Below, in pieces: positions 35,090 through 45,500 of a stretch of DNA of 64,000 bases. Every line of letters starts with the position of its first letter. Position 1 is the stretch's first letter. The position numbers were made by a program, and so were the translations under genes. Under the pieces are notes generated by a model that ran no database searches, had not been told where the DNA came from, and saw only the letters and a program-made list of their open reading frames with translations. The DNA is from Arenibacter sp. ARW7G5Y1 (lineage in GTDB: Bacteria > Bacteroidota > Bacteroidia > Flavobacteriales > Flavobacteriaceae): NCBI RefSeq assembly GCF_003201775.1, contig NZ_QJJZ01000001.1, positions 1-64,000 of the forward strand, read 5' to 3'.

Positions 35090-37516
35090 TTACTCTATTT
35101 TTGGCGACCCGTGCCAAACACTGGATCCAAATGTAGTTAAGTATACCTTTTCCGTATTATTTTCATCAATAATTACACGGTGGCCCCAATGAAAATCGTA
35201 ATCTTTGAGCTTATTCCATGTTTTTCCATAATCATTGCTCCTATACGCACCTTGATTAAAGGTGTTGCAATAAATCCGCCCCGGATGATAAGGATCAACG
35301 GTTACGTCATAGACATATTGATGTTCATCAAAAATTTGCTTCCAAGTACCCCCACCGTCTTCGGATACCAAGATACCTCCGTCCAAATCCATTAATTCAT
35401 TTCCACCAGTGGCATTGGCAAGTGACCCCCCAATTAGATCACTTAAATGAATATCTGACCAAGAGCCTACATAAAGCCTATTTGGGTTTTGGGGATCAAA
35501 AGTGAGTCCGTTGGGAAACTGAACCTTATCACCAAGGTCTAGGGCTTTCCAGGAATTTCCGCCATCTATAGATTTGTACAGATTCCCCATAAATACCTCC
35601 CTGCCCGCTTTTTCGTTCTTATGTTGGGGTATGGGTGAGGTAATTAAAAACAAAGTTCCATCGTCTTGTATTGTGAGTTCAAAGGCAGCCAAACTGCCTT
35701 CTATACCGTTGTTATGTAGCTTCCAAGTTTTTCCATCATCAATAGATTTATAGACCCCTTTGCCATAGGCCGCTATATAAAGTGTTCTATTGTTTGCTGG
35801 AGAATTTTTGTCCAATACAATGGAAGTTGTTGGCGTGTTAGGGCCAAGACCTTCTATAGTGGGTTTCCAAGTTTTACCCCCATCAACTGAAACTGCTACC
35901 CCTCCTTTATAATATTTTTCTTTCCATTTTGGGCTTCTTGTCATTTTTCCTCTCGGAAAATCGTGTAATCCAGACCACACAGACCAAACTTTATCCTTTA
36001 CTTCCGGGTCAAAAGCCATCCAATAACAAGTGTTCTGCCATTCAATAGGGATGCCCTTGGTGGATCTATACCAACTTTTTCCCCCATCGTATGAATGGTG
36101 GAATCCTATATCCGTAAAGCTTATTGCTATATGATCCTGATCAAATGGATCGAAATGGACACCATAACTTGTTGTAACATTAATACCTCGACTTGTAAAG
36201 CTTCCTTCTTTTTGCTTATTGCTATATATTTCGGTCCAAGTTTTACCTCCATCCACGGTTTTCATGGTGCGATACCAATCTGTAATTACAGCTACATCGG
36301 AATTGATAGGGGAAACGCCTACATCTATTAAAAGAATGAATTCTCCCCCGAAAGCTTCTTGAACCCATGCATCACTTAAGTTAGGTGCATCTTTTCCGTC
36401 CCTTACACCGTATTGTCCAATACCGCCACCTCCTTTCCATACCCAATTCCATGATTTACCTTTATCTTCAGACTTTAAAGTGCCATACCAGTGGGATAAT
36501 CCATTGTCTTGTTTCTTCTCCTTATAGGACAAAGTAACCGCATAGACATTTTCGGCGTCGTTTTCGGAAGCGGATATACTTTTATAAGTTGGGGCTATAG
36601 ATTGTGAATTGTTAAAGGTTGGATCTTGGTTTAGTTCCCAAGTAAGGCCTAGGTCATTGCTTGTCCATAAAGAAGTCTTGGCTACTGCATCTGGTCTACT
36701 GTCACTACCTGCATTGTTTTGTAAAGCATAGAAAATAAAATCTCCACTGTTTTTTATGTTGCCTCCAGTATAGGAAAAGGCCGGTTTCATTTCATTTGGG
36801 ATTGGATAGGTGGTATGTTTCCAAGTACCTTTATCTATTTTAATGACGCTATTTGTTGTAAAAACATATACCGTATCCTTCAGATATTGCGCATTTGTGT
36901 ATATGAATTTAATGTCATCATCCAGTGCTATCCTAGTCCAGTTTTCACCTTTATCCGTTGAATAGTAAAAAGCCTTGTTAATACTGAAATAAATATGGCC
37001 AGCATCTTTGGGGTCTGCTTTGATATTTTTTATTCGTATTCCTTTTCCACTATTGGCGTATAAGGAATTTTCTTTTGCTTTTATTGAATAATTGGCATGA
37101 TCCCCAACAAAAATTTCCTCAATAATATCCTCTTTCTTTGGGAATATCATTTCCCATGTTTGTCCTCCATTTTCTGACCTATTTAAAGAGGATGCCCCAA
37201 TATAGACCGTGTTCTCATCCAATGGATCATAGGCAAATGAAGAAGAACCATTTGGATAATTTATTTGTGAATAAGATTCTCCCCCATCCTTGGTTAAATA
37301 AGAGCCTGTCATATCACATCGTATAAGAAAATCGTCCGTACTCGAATATGAAAATGTAGGCATAAAAGTTGAACCTCCACCGCCGGGTCCCATATGGGTC
37401 CAGTTTTCAGAAGTCTCATTTCTTATGGTTTTATTTTTATCAACAGTAGAATCTATGCATGATATGAATACTGATTGTAATAAAAAAATACATGCTATTT
37501 TATGAATAAATCTCAT
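35090..37516 (-). CDS. Asp-box (BNR) beta-propeller lipoprotein, GH74-like
   Basis: The 808-residue protein has a lipobox (VFISC, Cys20). At least ten Asp-boxes of the S-x-D-x-G-x-[ST]-W type are visible (SENGGQTW, STDKGENW, SEDKGKSW, TVDGGKTW, SYDGGKSW, SVDGGKTW, SIDDGKTW, SEDGGGTW). They are spread over the whole length, which suggests two propellers as in GH74. The start MGPGGGGSTFMP and the CDMTGSYLTKDGG segment recall the GGGG and TD-x-GG-x-Y motifs of GH74 endoglucanases, including a candidate catalytic Asp. A sortilin-like or binding-only role is the alternative. Confidence 0.6.
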   Translation of the reverse strand: MRFIHKIACIFLLQSVFISCIDSTVDKNKTIRNETSENWTHMGPGGGGSTFMPTFSYSSTDDFLIRCDMTGSYLTKDGGESYSQINYPNGSSSFAYDPLDENTVYIGASSLNRSENGGQTWEMIFPKKEDIIEEIFVGDHANYSIKAKENSLYANSGKGIRIKNIKADPKDAGHIYFSINKAFYYSTDKGENWTRIALDDDIKFIYTNAQYLKDTVYVFTTNSVIKIDKGTWKHTTYPIPNEMKPAFSYTGGNIKNSGDFIFYALQNNAGSDSRPDAVAKTSLWTSNDLGLTWELNQDPTFNNSQSIAPTYKSISASENDAENVYAVTLSYKEKKQDNGLSHWYGTLKSEDKGKSWNWVWKGGGGIGQYGVRDGKDAPNLSDAWVQEAFGGEFILLIDVGVSPINSDVAVITDWYRTMKTVDGGKTWTEIYSNKQKEGSFTSRGINVTTSYGVHFDPFDQDHIAISFTDIGFHHSYDGGKSWYRSTKGIPIEWQNTCYWMAFDPEVKDKVWSVWSGLHDFPRGKMTRSPKWKEKYYKGGVAVSVDGGKTWKPTIEGLGPNTPTTSIVLDKNSPANNRTLYIAAYGKGVYKSIDDGKTWKLHNNGIEGSLAAFELTIQDDGTLFLITSPIPQHKNEKAGREVFMGNLYKSIDGGNSWKALDLGDKVQFPNGLTFDPQNPNRLYVGSWSDIHLSDLIGGSLANATGGNELMDLDGGILVSEDGGGTWKQIFDEHQYVYDVTVDPYHPGRIYCNTFNQGAYRSNDYGKTWNKLKDYDFHWGHRVIIDENNTEKVYLTTFGSSVWHGSPKIE

Positions 37517-37903
37517 ATTTCTATTTTTATCTTATTTTAATTCGTCCTCTAAATAAATTGCGTTAGACGGCCAATTTCTATTTGTTGTTGAAATGGCCAA
37601 TGTTTTTGTTGATAATAAAAACTAACGTTCAAACTAAAATGTGCATTAGGACTATTCAATAACAACGGATTTACCTATGAGAATAAAGGTTGGTTATATG
37701 AATAGCCAACCTATATTCAACAAACAACTAACTATAACAAACAATACTAAACTATTCCTTATTTTAAGACTGCACATTGGCCGCTATTTTCTGTTGTGGA
37801 ACTGGAAAATCAACTCCCTACTCCACCAGTGTCCCCCCCTGTATATTCGAACGTAATGGTCATTTTTTATGCTTTATAATACAATACCATATTTTAAAGC
37901 GGT
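37517..37903. other. Intergenic region with stem-loop and possible relic
   Basis: No intact gene is seen. AGGTTGGTTA/TAGCCAACCT (37687-37712) forms a 10-base stem with one wobble pair and a 6-base loop, a likely terminator or processing site between the propeller genes and the Asp-box gene on the minus strand. At 37766-37870 the minus strand can be read as a short frame interrupted by one TAG and ending DFPVPQQKIAANVQS, which recalls the P-[IV]-P-Q-x-x-I-x-x-N ending of SusD proteins; this is weak evidence for a lost susD tail. Confidence 0.35.
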
Positions 37904-39103
37904 TTATTTTTGAGGAACCTCCAATACCATAATTTGACTTAGGGATTCGCCTTCGCCCATCACAATATACCTACCGTCTTCCGAAGATGTAACAGTCTCT
38001 ATATTAAAGGACCTCCAACTAATTCCCTGTTCAATGCCTGGTGCTACCATTGTAAATTTGGGGTTTCCAAAATCATAAAACCCAAAATCTGAATCGTACC
38101 TGAATAAATGGGCGTAACCCGGTGTGCCACCAGCAACGCCATATAATTTGCCATTTCTTCCAAAACTTAGGCCCTTTAAGCGATTCAAGGTAATTGGCTT
38201 ACCTAGATTTTTTACCACACCTGTAACAGGATTCAACGTAAACAATTGTCCATCGCCGGAATTGCCTCCATAAAGAATACCCTCTTTGTCTTTTGCCCAA
38301 GAATCAACCCTCCCAAGTATGTTTCTTTTCCATACCACTGGCAACGTATCATCAAGTATCCTTAAAGTTTCGGTACTTGGATCGAAGGAGAATAGTTTGT
38401 TCATGGGGGCGCTGCCATAAATTTTCCCGTCATTGCCTTGTATTAAGCTTCTGGACAGATAGTCTTGAGGGCGTAGGTCATACGTTTTGTATTCGGTAAG
38501 ATCAGATTCAGAAGGAATAATGCCCTCAAATATTTTGGTCTTACCACTTTCGGTATCATACACAAAGAAATGCCCCTTTGGATAACTGATTCCATAAATT
38601 TGTGTTCCAGCCGTATCACCGACCAAGGTAAATATGCCTTCACCCTTTACGGGAACACCAAGGTCTATTATTTTTAATGCGCCGTTTGAATTAATTGAGA
38701 TTTGGAATAGATGGCCCCCGTTTGTATTATTTTCCTTTGAATTGGACATACTTCCGCAATACAGTAATCCATCCTTGCCTATACCAAAACCCGATTGAAT
38801 ACTTTCCTGGCCTGGTATTAAGCTACCCAGATCCTTAAAATCTACAGGTTCCCTTTGACTTAACGATGCAGAAAATAGGAAGGGGGAAAGTCCTTCATTG
38901 GCGGTTGTACCTCCAATTATATAATCTCCGTATACATGAAGGGATGTAATGGAATTTCTATAAATAGGCAGTCTTTTTAAGTCGGTATTTTCTAAGGAAA
39001 GCTCTATGGCAAAGCCATCCGGTCTTTTGTTTACTTGTGAGCGTATATGTAAGAAACAAAAGAGGCACAATGCCAATAATGATACTCTTATTTTATTTTT
39101 CAT
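37904..39103 (-). CDS. Secreted beta-propeller protein A
   Basis: The 399-residue protein has a signal peptide (MKNKIRVSLLALCLFCFLHI). Repeats of the kind GxLYG...LFxxDPxTxxVxxLG (LFSFDPSTETLRIL, LFTLNPVTGVVKNLG) at roughly 45-residue spacing suggest a seven-bladed propeller of the YVTN/kelch kind. No catalytic motif is recognised. It is 12 bases downstream of a second propeller gene with related repeats (LYGISYPKGHFFVYD here, LYGTTFPQVHFLIYD there), so the two are probably diverged duplicates. It is likely a periplasmic or surface glycan-binding protein or lyase-like propeller. Confidence 0.65.
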   Translation of the reverse strand: MKNKIRVSLLALCLFCFLHIRSQVNKRPDGFAIELSLENTDLKRLPIYRNSITSLHVYGDYIIGGTTANEGLSPFLFSASLSQREPVDFKDLGSLIPGQESIQSGFGIGKDGLLYCGSMSNSKENNTNGGHLFQISINSNGALKIIDLGVPVKGEGIFTLVGDTAGTQIYGISYPKGHFFVYDTESGKTKIFEGIIPSESDLTEYKTYDLRPQDYLSRSLIQGNDGKIYGSAPMNKLFSFDPSTETLRILDDTLPVVWKRNILGRVDSWAKDKEGILYGGNSGDGQLFTLNPVTGVVKNLGKPITLNRLKGLSFGRNGKLYGVAGGTPGYAHLFRYDSDFGFYDFGNPKFTMVAPGIEQGISWRSFNIETVTSSEDGRYIVMGEGESLSQIMVLEVPQK

Positions 39104-39115
39104 TTAATAACGTAT

Positions 39116-40399
39116 TTAGTATTTAAGATCCCTTGCAGGATTAAATTTGATCATAAAGGGAGTAGAGTTATGGTTATCGCCCTTTCTGCCGGCAAAGTAT
39201 ATATTGCCATCTTCATCGATCACATTGGCACCAGTGGCTTCATGTACTACCGAAGTAGGGTACTGGATCAATACTTTCCGTTCCCGTGTCTTAGGGTCAA
39301 ATTCAATAAACAGCGTACTATTTTTAACAGCTTCAATGCCATGGCCACCTACAAAATAATAGAGCTTTCCGTTTTTGCCCATCGCTAGGTTTGGAACATA
39401 ATAGTTCCATTTTTCCTTTCCTTTAGCATCGTAGACCCCACCTAAATCCTCCACTTTACCGAACCCGGTTTTTTGGGGGTGATAGGCTAATATTTTTCCG
39501 CCATAGGTTATTAAATAAACAATGTTGTTGGCAGTATCCTTTGCATAGGCAGTAATCCCCGTTATTATGGAATAGCCGGGTGTTCCGGGAAAGGAAGGCA
39601 GGCTTTCCTTCGCAAAAATGAGCTTTTCCTCGCTCTTCTCATATTTCACAAGCCGTTGCCTCCAATCTACATAGTAACAATTGCCCCAAGTATCGGTAAA
39701 CAATACCCTAGGGACATGTCCCGACCCCAATCTGCCCAAATCCTTTAAATCGTTCTTATTTGCGTCATAGATGAGAAAATGAACTTGCGGAAAAGTGGTA
39801 CCGTACAAATTCCCTGTTTCCATATCAATATCCAGGTCTTTGGTACTTTCATATTGCAAGCCCGTACCCAAATTGGTCAGTTTATTATCGGCTGGATTCC
39901 ATTTCATAAAATAGCCGCCTACATAGCCAAGGGGACCATCCATAAAATACAAATGCCTATAATCCCCTCCATCTGTAGAGAAATAAACAGTGCCTTCTTT
40001 ATCAAATACTATTTTTGAATGAATTTTTCCCTGCCATTGAAACGGCCTTAAATTGGCCATATCTGCAATAAACCCGTTCAATTTCATTTCGTTGCGGGCA
40101 ATATCATATTCATAGAGGCCAACTTTATTCAAATGATTGGTTACACCTATGTACACTTTGTTATATACGGGATTGTAACCAATATCTCCCCATGTTGAGT
40201 GGGCTTCTGGAAATTCAGGGTAACTGATAAACTCAGGATTGTTTTTTATTTGAGTTGATCGTTTTTGTCCATAGGCATCAAAAGCAACTACAAGCAAGAG
40301 AAATAAAAATATTGCTTTCTGGTAGATGCTTGTGTATTCAAAATAAACAAACAATAATCCTTTTTTTCTTTTTTTCGTCATTTCCATTTTTTTAAACAA
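39116..40399 (-). CDS. Secreted beta-propeller protein B
   Basis: The 427-residue protein has a hydrophobic signal segment at about 29-44 (AIFLFLLLVVAFDAYG); starts at Met5 or Met7 are also possible since the leader is long. It contains propeller repeats such as IVFDKEGTVYFSTDGGDYR, GYFMKWNPADNKLTNLG and MGKNGKLYYFVGG. It is related to the protein encoded 12 bases downstream. Several histidines (IHSKI, FPQVHF, VVHEATG) are spaced as in oligogalacturonate-lyase-like propellers, but I would not assign a catalytic function. Confidence 0.65.
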   Translation of the reverse strand: MFKKMEMTKKRKKGLLFVYFEYTSIYQKAIFLFLLLVVAFDAYGQKRSTQIKNNPEFISYPEFPEAHSTWGDIGYNPVYNKVYIGVTNHLNKVGLYEYDIARNEMKLNGFIADMANLRPFQWQGKIHSKIVFDKEGTVYFSTDGGDYRHLYFMDGPLGYVGGYFMKWNPADNKLTNLGTGLQYESTKDLDIDMETGNLYGTTFPQVHFLIYDANKNDLKDLGRLGSGHVPRVLFTDTWGNCYYVDWRQRLVKYEKSEEKLIFAKESLPSFPGTPGYSIITGITAYAKDTANNIVYLITYGGKILAYHPQKTGFGKVEDLGGVYDAKGKEKWNYYVPNLAMGKNGKLYYFVGGHGIEAVKNSTLFIEFDPKTRERKVLIQYPTSVVHEATGANVIDEDGNIYFAGRKGDNHNSTPFMIKFNPARDLKY

Positions 40400-40979
40400 A
40401 AAATCAATTTATTTCTACGTTTCAAGTCTTTCTTGCATGCCGTTATTTATAAGTTAAAAACCAAGGCTTGTCTTATAGCTGCCAAACTATTTTCTAGCCT
40501 ATGATTTATACCTTGTCATTGACAAATTTTTAATCCATATAGATTATATGCCCCATTGATGCCTTCGTTATATTAGCTATAACCAAAGGGTCTCCATGGC
40601 CTTTTTTTCTGATGTTTCCGTTAGTAGCCCCTGTTCGATTGAAACAATAAGGATAATGGACAAGCTTGTTTGGTTCCATTATTTATATTGTGTTCCGAAA
40701 ATTGGTGAGAGACTTTTCTTGCTCTATCTTAACAAACATAGCCCTGCTGCATCCCATTTGGATAATTAGCCAAAAAAAACATTAAAAAGGTTTTAATCCT
40801 GGCATATTTGGGTGCAATAAAACAACCTTCAATAGGTCTTATTGCCAAGGGATTTAAATCCTAAAAGTTTAAAATCCGATGTACAATTTCTTGCGAAACC
40901 TAACACAATTGTTCCACTCACTTGAAAAATTGTCCATGTACTAAGAAGAGTGTACATCGGATTATTATATTTCTATTTT
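40400..40979. other. Intergenic region with a perfect long-range inverted repeat
   Basis: No gene is seen in these 580 bases. AATCCGATGTACA (40873-40885) and TGTACATCGGATT (40951-40963) are perfect 13-base inverted arms 65 bases apart, just after the susD-like gene. This could be a large 3-prime stem-loop that terminates or stabilises the susCD transcript, or a MITE-like insertion of 91 bases. No target-site duplication is evident. Confidence 0.5.
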
Positions 40980-42542
40980 TTAATTCTTATCCCACCACAG
41001 AGGCGTGGTTATTAAATCTGGGCCACCTAACAAATTGATAGCCTCATCGACAGCTTCGCCGTTCGACTGCTTTTCGTATAAGAGAAAAGGAACCCTTCTA
41101 ATCCATTGGGTGGTTGGATCGGTAATTTCAATATTATCAGAATTAGCTACAGGATATAAAGGCAGTCCCCGGCTACGTCTGTATTCAGCCCATGCCTCTA
41201 CACCATCGGGAAATAGAGCAATCCATTTTTGCATAAATATTTGCTGGAACTGAATGTCCTCATCGGTAGTATCGAACTTAACCGGTATATCACCTATAGG
41301 AGGTGATTGTAGAAAATCGTTTGGAGCTGCAGGAGTAGCGTTGCTGTTAATATATGATTCTATGACCGAAGCGTCCGTAACACCCCATTGCATTAATGAA
41401 TTTTCGATTCCTTTTTCATACAATTCTTCGGGGGATCCTCCCATTTCCCATCCAAGTAAAGCACCTTCAGCCCTTAGAAAGTAAGCTTCGGCTGAAGACA
41501 TTACATTCAATGGTGTAGAATAAAAATCATCTATGCCTCCTGAAGCCGGAGATGTCCAACGAGGGCCAACATGTGAATTTGAGTGGGCACTATTCATTTC
41601 ATCCGACAATTGTTCCACACTTAATCCATTTCTTAGGCCTTCATATTCACCGGTATTAACCGATGGTAAAAAATACTCAGGAGTTCTTGGGTCATCATAT
41701 CCTACCAAAGCAGATTCCATTGCAGCACTCATTCTGAATTCATTCCATTCAGACATTTGTGAAATCGGATTTATGTCAATGGTATTTTGCTGAATTAGTG
41801 CATCATCCTCTGGACTACTTTCAAGAACAGTGTTGGAAAAGGCTTCCTCCCCCTGAACTTTTGCCAATTCTGGATTGGTTTTGGAGATTCTTATTGCCAG
41901 TCTCAGTCTCAAGGTATTGGCAAACTTAATCCACTTATTAATATCCCCTTCATACATTAAGTCATAGGATCCAAAGGGTTTCAGGTCGCTTGGCAAAGCC
42001 TTTAACGCCCCTTCAGCCCTATCCAGTCTTTCAAAAAAGTCATTATAAATACTTTCTTGGCTGTCATATGGAATTGAGGTACTTGCCTCACCAGCTTTTG
42101 AATAGGGTATAGGCCCCCAGTAGTCAGTAACCCTATGAAACGAATAAACCCACCATATTTCAGCAAGTGCATGTTCAGCTGAGTTTTCTTCGGAATTATC
42201 CAAAATAGTCTGTAACTGTGGCATAACATCTACATATATTGGGTTAAATGCATTCCTAAGCCAATCCATCCTTATTACCAACCTATCCGTTGGGAAATAG
42301 GAAGTTACGTTGGAAAAATATTGTGCGTACTGAGCTGAAAATAAATTTTCAGGAGTTTGTCCTCCAATAGGCACCCCAGTAAGCGCTTTTGAGAATAGAA
42401 AAGGCAACTCGGATGGGCCTACTGTGGCAATTGAGTTTACGTCCGTATTAATTTCAGTATAATCATCGGTGCAAGCGGTATGTATTATAATACTAACCGT
42501 AACCAAAAGGCACATTCTTAATTTTATTGTTATCTCTTTCAT
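40980..42542 (-). CDS. SusD-like outer-membrane lipoprotein (SusD-like family 2, PUL 2)
   Basis: The 520-residue protein has a lipoprotein signal (SIIIHTACTDDY, Cys24). The DYTEINTDVN start, the middle LADLxxA-like WWVYSFHRVTDYWGPIPYS, KFANTLRLRLAIRIS and the C-terminal AEYRRSRGLPLYPVAN are typical of the SusD-like family that pairs with STN-bearing SusC proteins. It captures substrate for the transporter encoded ten bases upstream. Confidence 0.93.
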   Translation of the reverse strand: MKEITIKLRMCLLVTVSIIIHTACTDDYTEINTDVNSIATVGPSELPFLFSKALTGVPIGGQTPENLFSAQYAQYFSNVTSYFPTDRLVIRMDWLRNAFNPIYVDVMPQLQTILDNSEENSAEHALAEIWWVYSFHRVTDYWGPIPYSKAGEASTSIPYDSQESIYNDFFERLDRAEGALKALPSDLKPFGSYDLMYEGDINKWIKFANTLRLRLAIRISKTNPELAKVQGEEAFSNTVLESSPEDDALIQQNTIDINPISQMSEWNEFRMSAAMESALVGYDDPRTPEYFLPSVNTGEYEGLRNGLSVEQLSDEMNSAHSNSHVGPRWTSPASGGIDDFYSTPLNVMSSAEAYFLRAEGALLGWEMGGSPEELYEKGIENSLMQWGVTDASVIESYINSNATPAAPNDFLQSPPIGDIPVKFDTTDEDIQFQQIFMQKWIALFPDGVEAWAEYRRSRGLPLYPVANSDNIEITDPTTQWIRRVPFLLYEKQSNGEAVDEAINLLGGPDLITTPLWWDKN

Positions 42543-42552
42543 GATTATTCTT

Positions 42553-45500
42553 TTAAAATATTAGATTAAGATTAAAACCAAAACTCTGTGTTGATGGAAT
42601 CGCACCATATTCGGTTCCATCCGCATATTTACCCATGTCAGGGTCAAACCACATCTTGCGTTTCCCTAATCCTGGAATATCCAATATAGAGCTGCCTCGA
42701 TATATCCAAAATAAATTACGAGCTATAAGTGAAAATCTTGCTTTTTTTATAAATAAATTAGATGGCAACGGTATGTCATACCCTAATGATACTTCCCTTA
42801 GTCTAACGTTAGAGGCATCATAAGCAAAAAATTCTCCAACCCCTGAGCGTTTACCGGATACAGTTTGCCAAAATTGCTGGGAAGAAATGGTTGTTGAAAC
42901 GGGATTCCCATTCAAATCAACACCTCCTAGATTCCATCCTCCCTCTCTGTATTTTGCAGTTGCTTCGGTTATACCGCTGAAAGACAGGTTCTGTTCGGTA
43001 TTTGAAACCATTACCCCTCCAAACTTACCGTCAACCAACATCCTCAAAGAAAAATCCTTGTATTTGAATGTGTTGGTTATCCCAAATATTTTATCTGGAT
43101 TTGCGTTTCCTATTACTTCTGGATCGAGACCGGATTGACTGGTAATAAAAGGGAGTCCGTCATCGGTAACGATATAGTTGCCATTATCATCCCTTTGCCA
43201 TTGATCCGCTATTAAATCATTATAGCTACCACCAATTTTTGCTTGAGGAACAGCTCCAAAATTACCAAAGCTTCCCAAGTAAATAGTATCAAGATCATCT
43301 GTTAAACTGATTACCTTGCTCCCGTTGAATGAAAAATTCAGATCAACTTCCCAACTGAAATCTTCAGAAAATATTGGAAAGCCGTTTAGTACCATTTCCA
43401 AACCTTCATTCTGAATATCCCCCGCATTAATATATCTTTGGGAATAGCCTGTAGCAACAGGAAGTGAAATCCTAATGAGTTGATTGATCGCGTTGCTCTT
43501 ATAGTAGGCAAGAGAAATTCCAGCCCTGCTATTAAAGAATCTCGACTGTAATCCAGCTTCCCAGTTTTTTACAATCTCAGGTTTTAAATCTGGAAAAGGA
43601 AGAACATTGCTTCTACTCAAGTACCCATTACCTGCTCCTTGACTGTAATTATAGGAGGAAGAAAGCAGTCCAAACTGCCCACCATTACCAACCTCGGCAT
43701 AGGTAACATAAGTTTTTAGGAATGATATGGATTCAGGTAGTTCTATCAAGTCGGATAAGACCCCTGAAAGTCCTGTAGAATAATATTGGAATGAGTGTGG
43801 AGCCGGAAGACGTGAATCCCAATCGTTTCTAAAACTGCCATTTAGAGTTATGGCATTATCTTTAAATGATAAATTGAGATCTCCAAAAACAGACTGAGTT
43901 TGTATTTGGGTTAATGTGGAATTAAACTGAGGATTGGTAGCAAAATTTAAACTGAATTTATTGGCTACATTTAAACCATCGGCTATATCATTTTTTACAC
44001 CAAATTGTCTGTCTTGATATATGGCCCCAACAGAATAATCAACACTAAAATTTTTGCTTAATTTATTATTCCCTTGTAAGATTAAATCGAACCATTTTTG
44101 AATACCGGAAATACCTGATTCTCGATAATACCCGCCCTTATTTCTGGCGAATAAAACTGTTCCAACATTGGTCATTTGTTTTTCTTCCTCAAAGGACTTT
44201 GCCAAATTGGCTCTTCCTGTTACACTTAACCAATCGGTTACATCCAATTTAGCAGATATAAATCCCGATAGTTGATCTTTCTTCCCTTCAAGGATATCCC
44301 TATTTACGATCCAATATGGATTTTGATAGTTAGAGGCCAATGTTGATGGCCAGGGAGTAGGCATGTAAACACCAACATTATCCAATGCCTGATAGTTTCT
44401 GGCATCAGCATCACTAACATTTCTAGGTATTTGATAAATATTCATAACAGGCGTATTATTCGCCTCACCTGCTCTGGTTTTATTGTCAATGATCTGGGTT
44501 AGATAACTTACTTTTGAATCTAGCGTAATTTTATTTCCAATTTTATTTGATATCCTGAAATTAAAATTATGACTCGTCAAATTATTGGATGGAATAATAC
44601 CCTGGACATCTTTTTTGGTGTAAGACAAAAATGTTTGTGCTTTTTCCAAGCCACCAGAAACGCTTATGGAATTCGTGGAACTAATTCCATTATTAAAGAA
44701 GTCTTCTATATTATTGGGTTGAGCCGAATATTGTCTTGATTCACCCAAATAGTTTACGTATTCCTGACCTTCCATTTTAGCTCCCCAACTTTCTCCGGAA
44801 GCCGGATTTAAGAGACCGGCACTTCCTTGGCCATAAATATTTTGAACCATGGGTAATGCAAAAGGTGATTCAACAACAACGCTCGAATTTACATTTACGG
44901 ACACATCGCCCCCCCTTGTCCCTTTCTTTGTGGTTATTATTATAGCTCCATTTCCAGCTTGACTACCATACAAAACACCTGCGGAAGCTCCGGGAAGGAC
45001 ACTTACCGACTCAATATCATCTGGATTAATGTTGGAAGTTGAATTGTTGTCGATGTTTGGAACCCCATCGACCACTATCAACGCGGAGTTGCTACCTGCA
45101 AGGGAACGGGAACCTCGGAGTATAATTTCGGAATCACTACCTACACCCCCTGCACTTTGTGTAATTTGTGCGTTGGCAATCTTGCCCTGAAAAGAGTTTA
45201 TGAGATTATTTGGATCCCTAACACCGGTTAATTCAGAAGATTCAACACTTTGCGTGGTATAAGTTAGTGACTTTTTCTGTCTCCTTATCCCTAAGGCGGT
45301 AACGACCACCTCCTCCAAGCCTGAGGTAGTTTCTACTAAATTTATGGTAATGGTGGATTGCCCGCCAAGATTAACTTCTTTGGTTGCAAATCCAAGATAG
45401 GACACCACTAAAACGGCATTTTCATTGGCTACTGACATGGAAAAATTACCGTCAAAATCGGTGAGTGTACCATTGGTCGTCCCCTTTTCGATAATATTGG

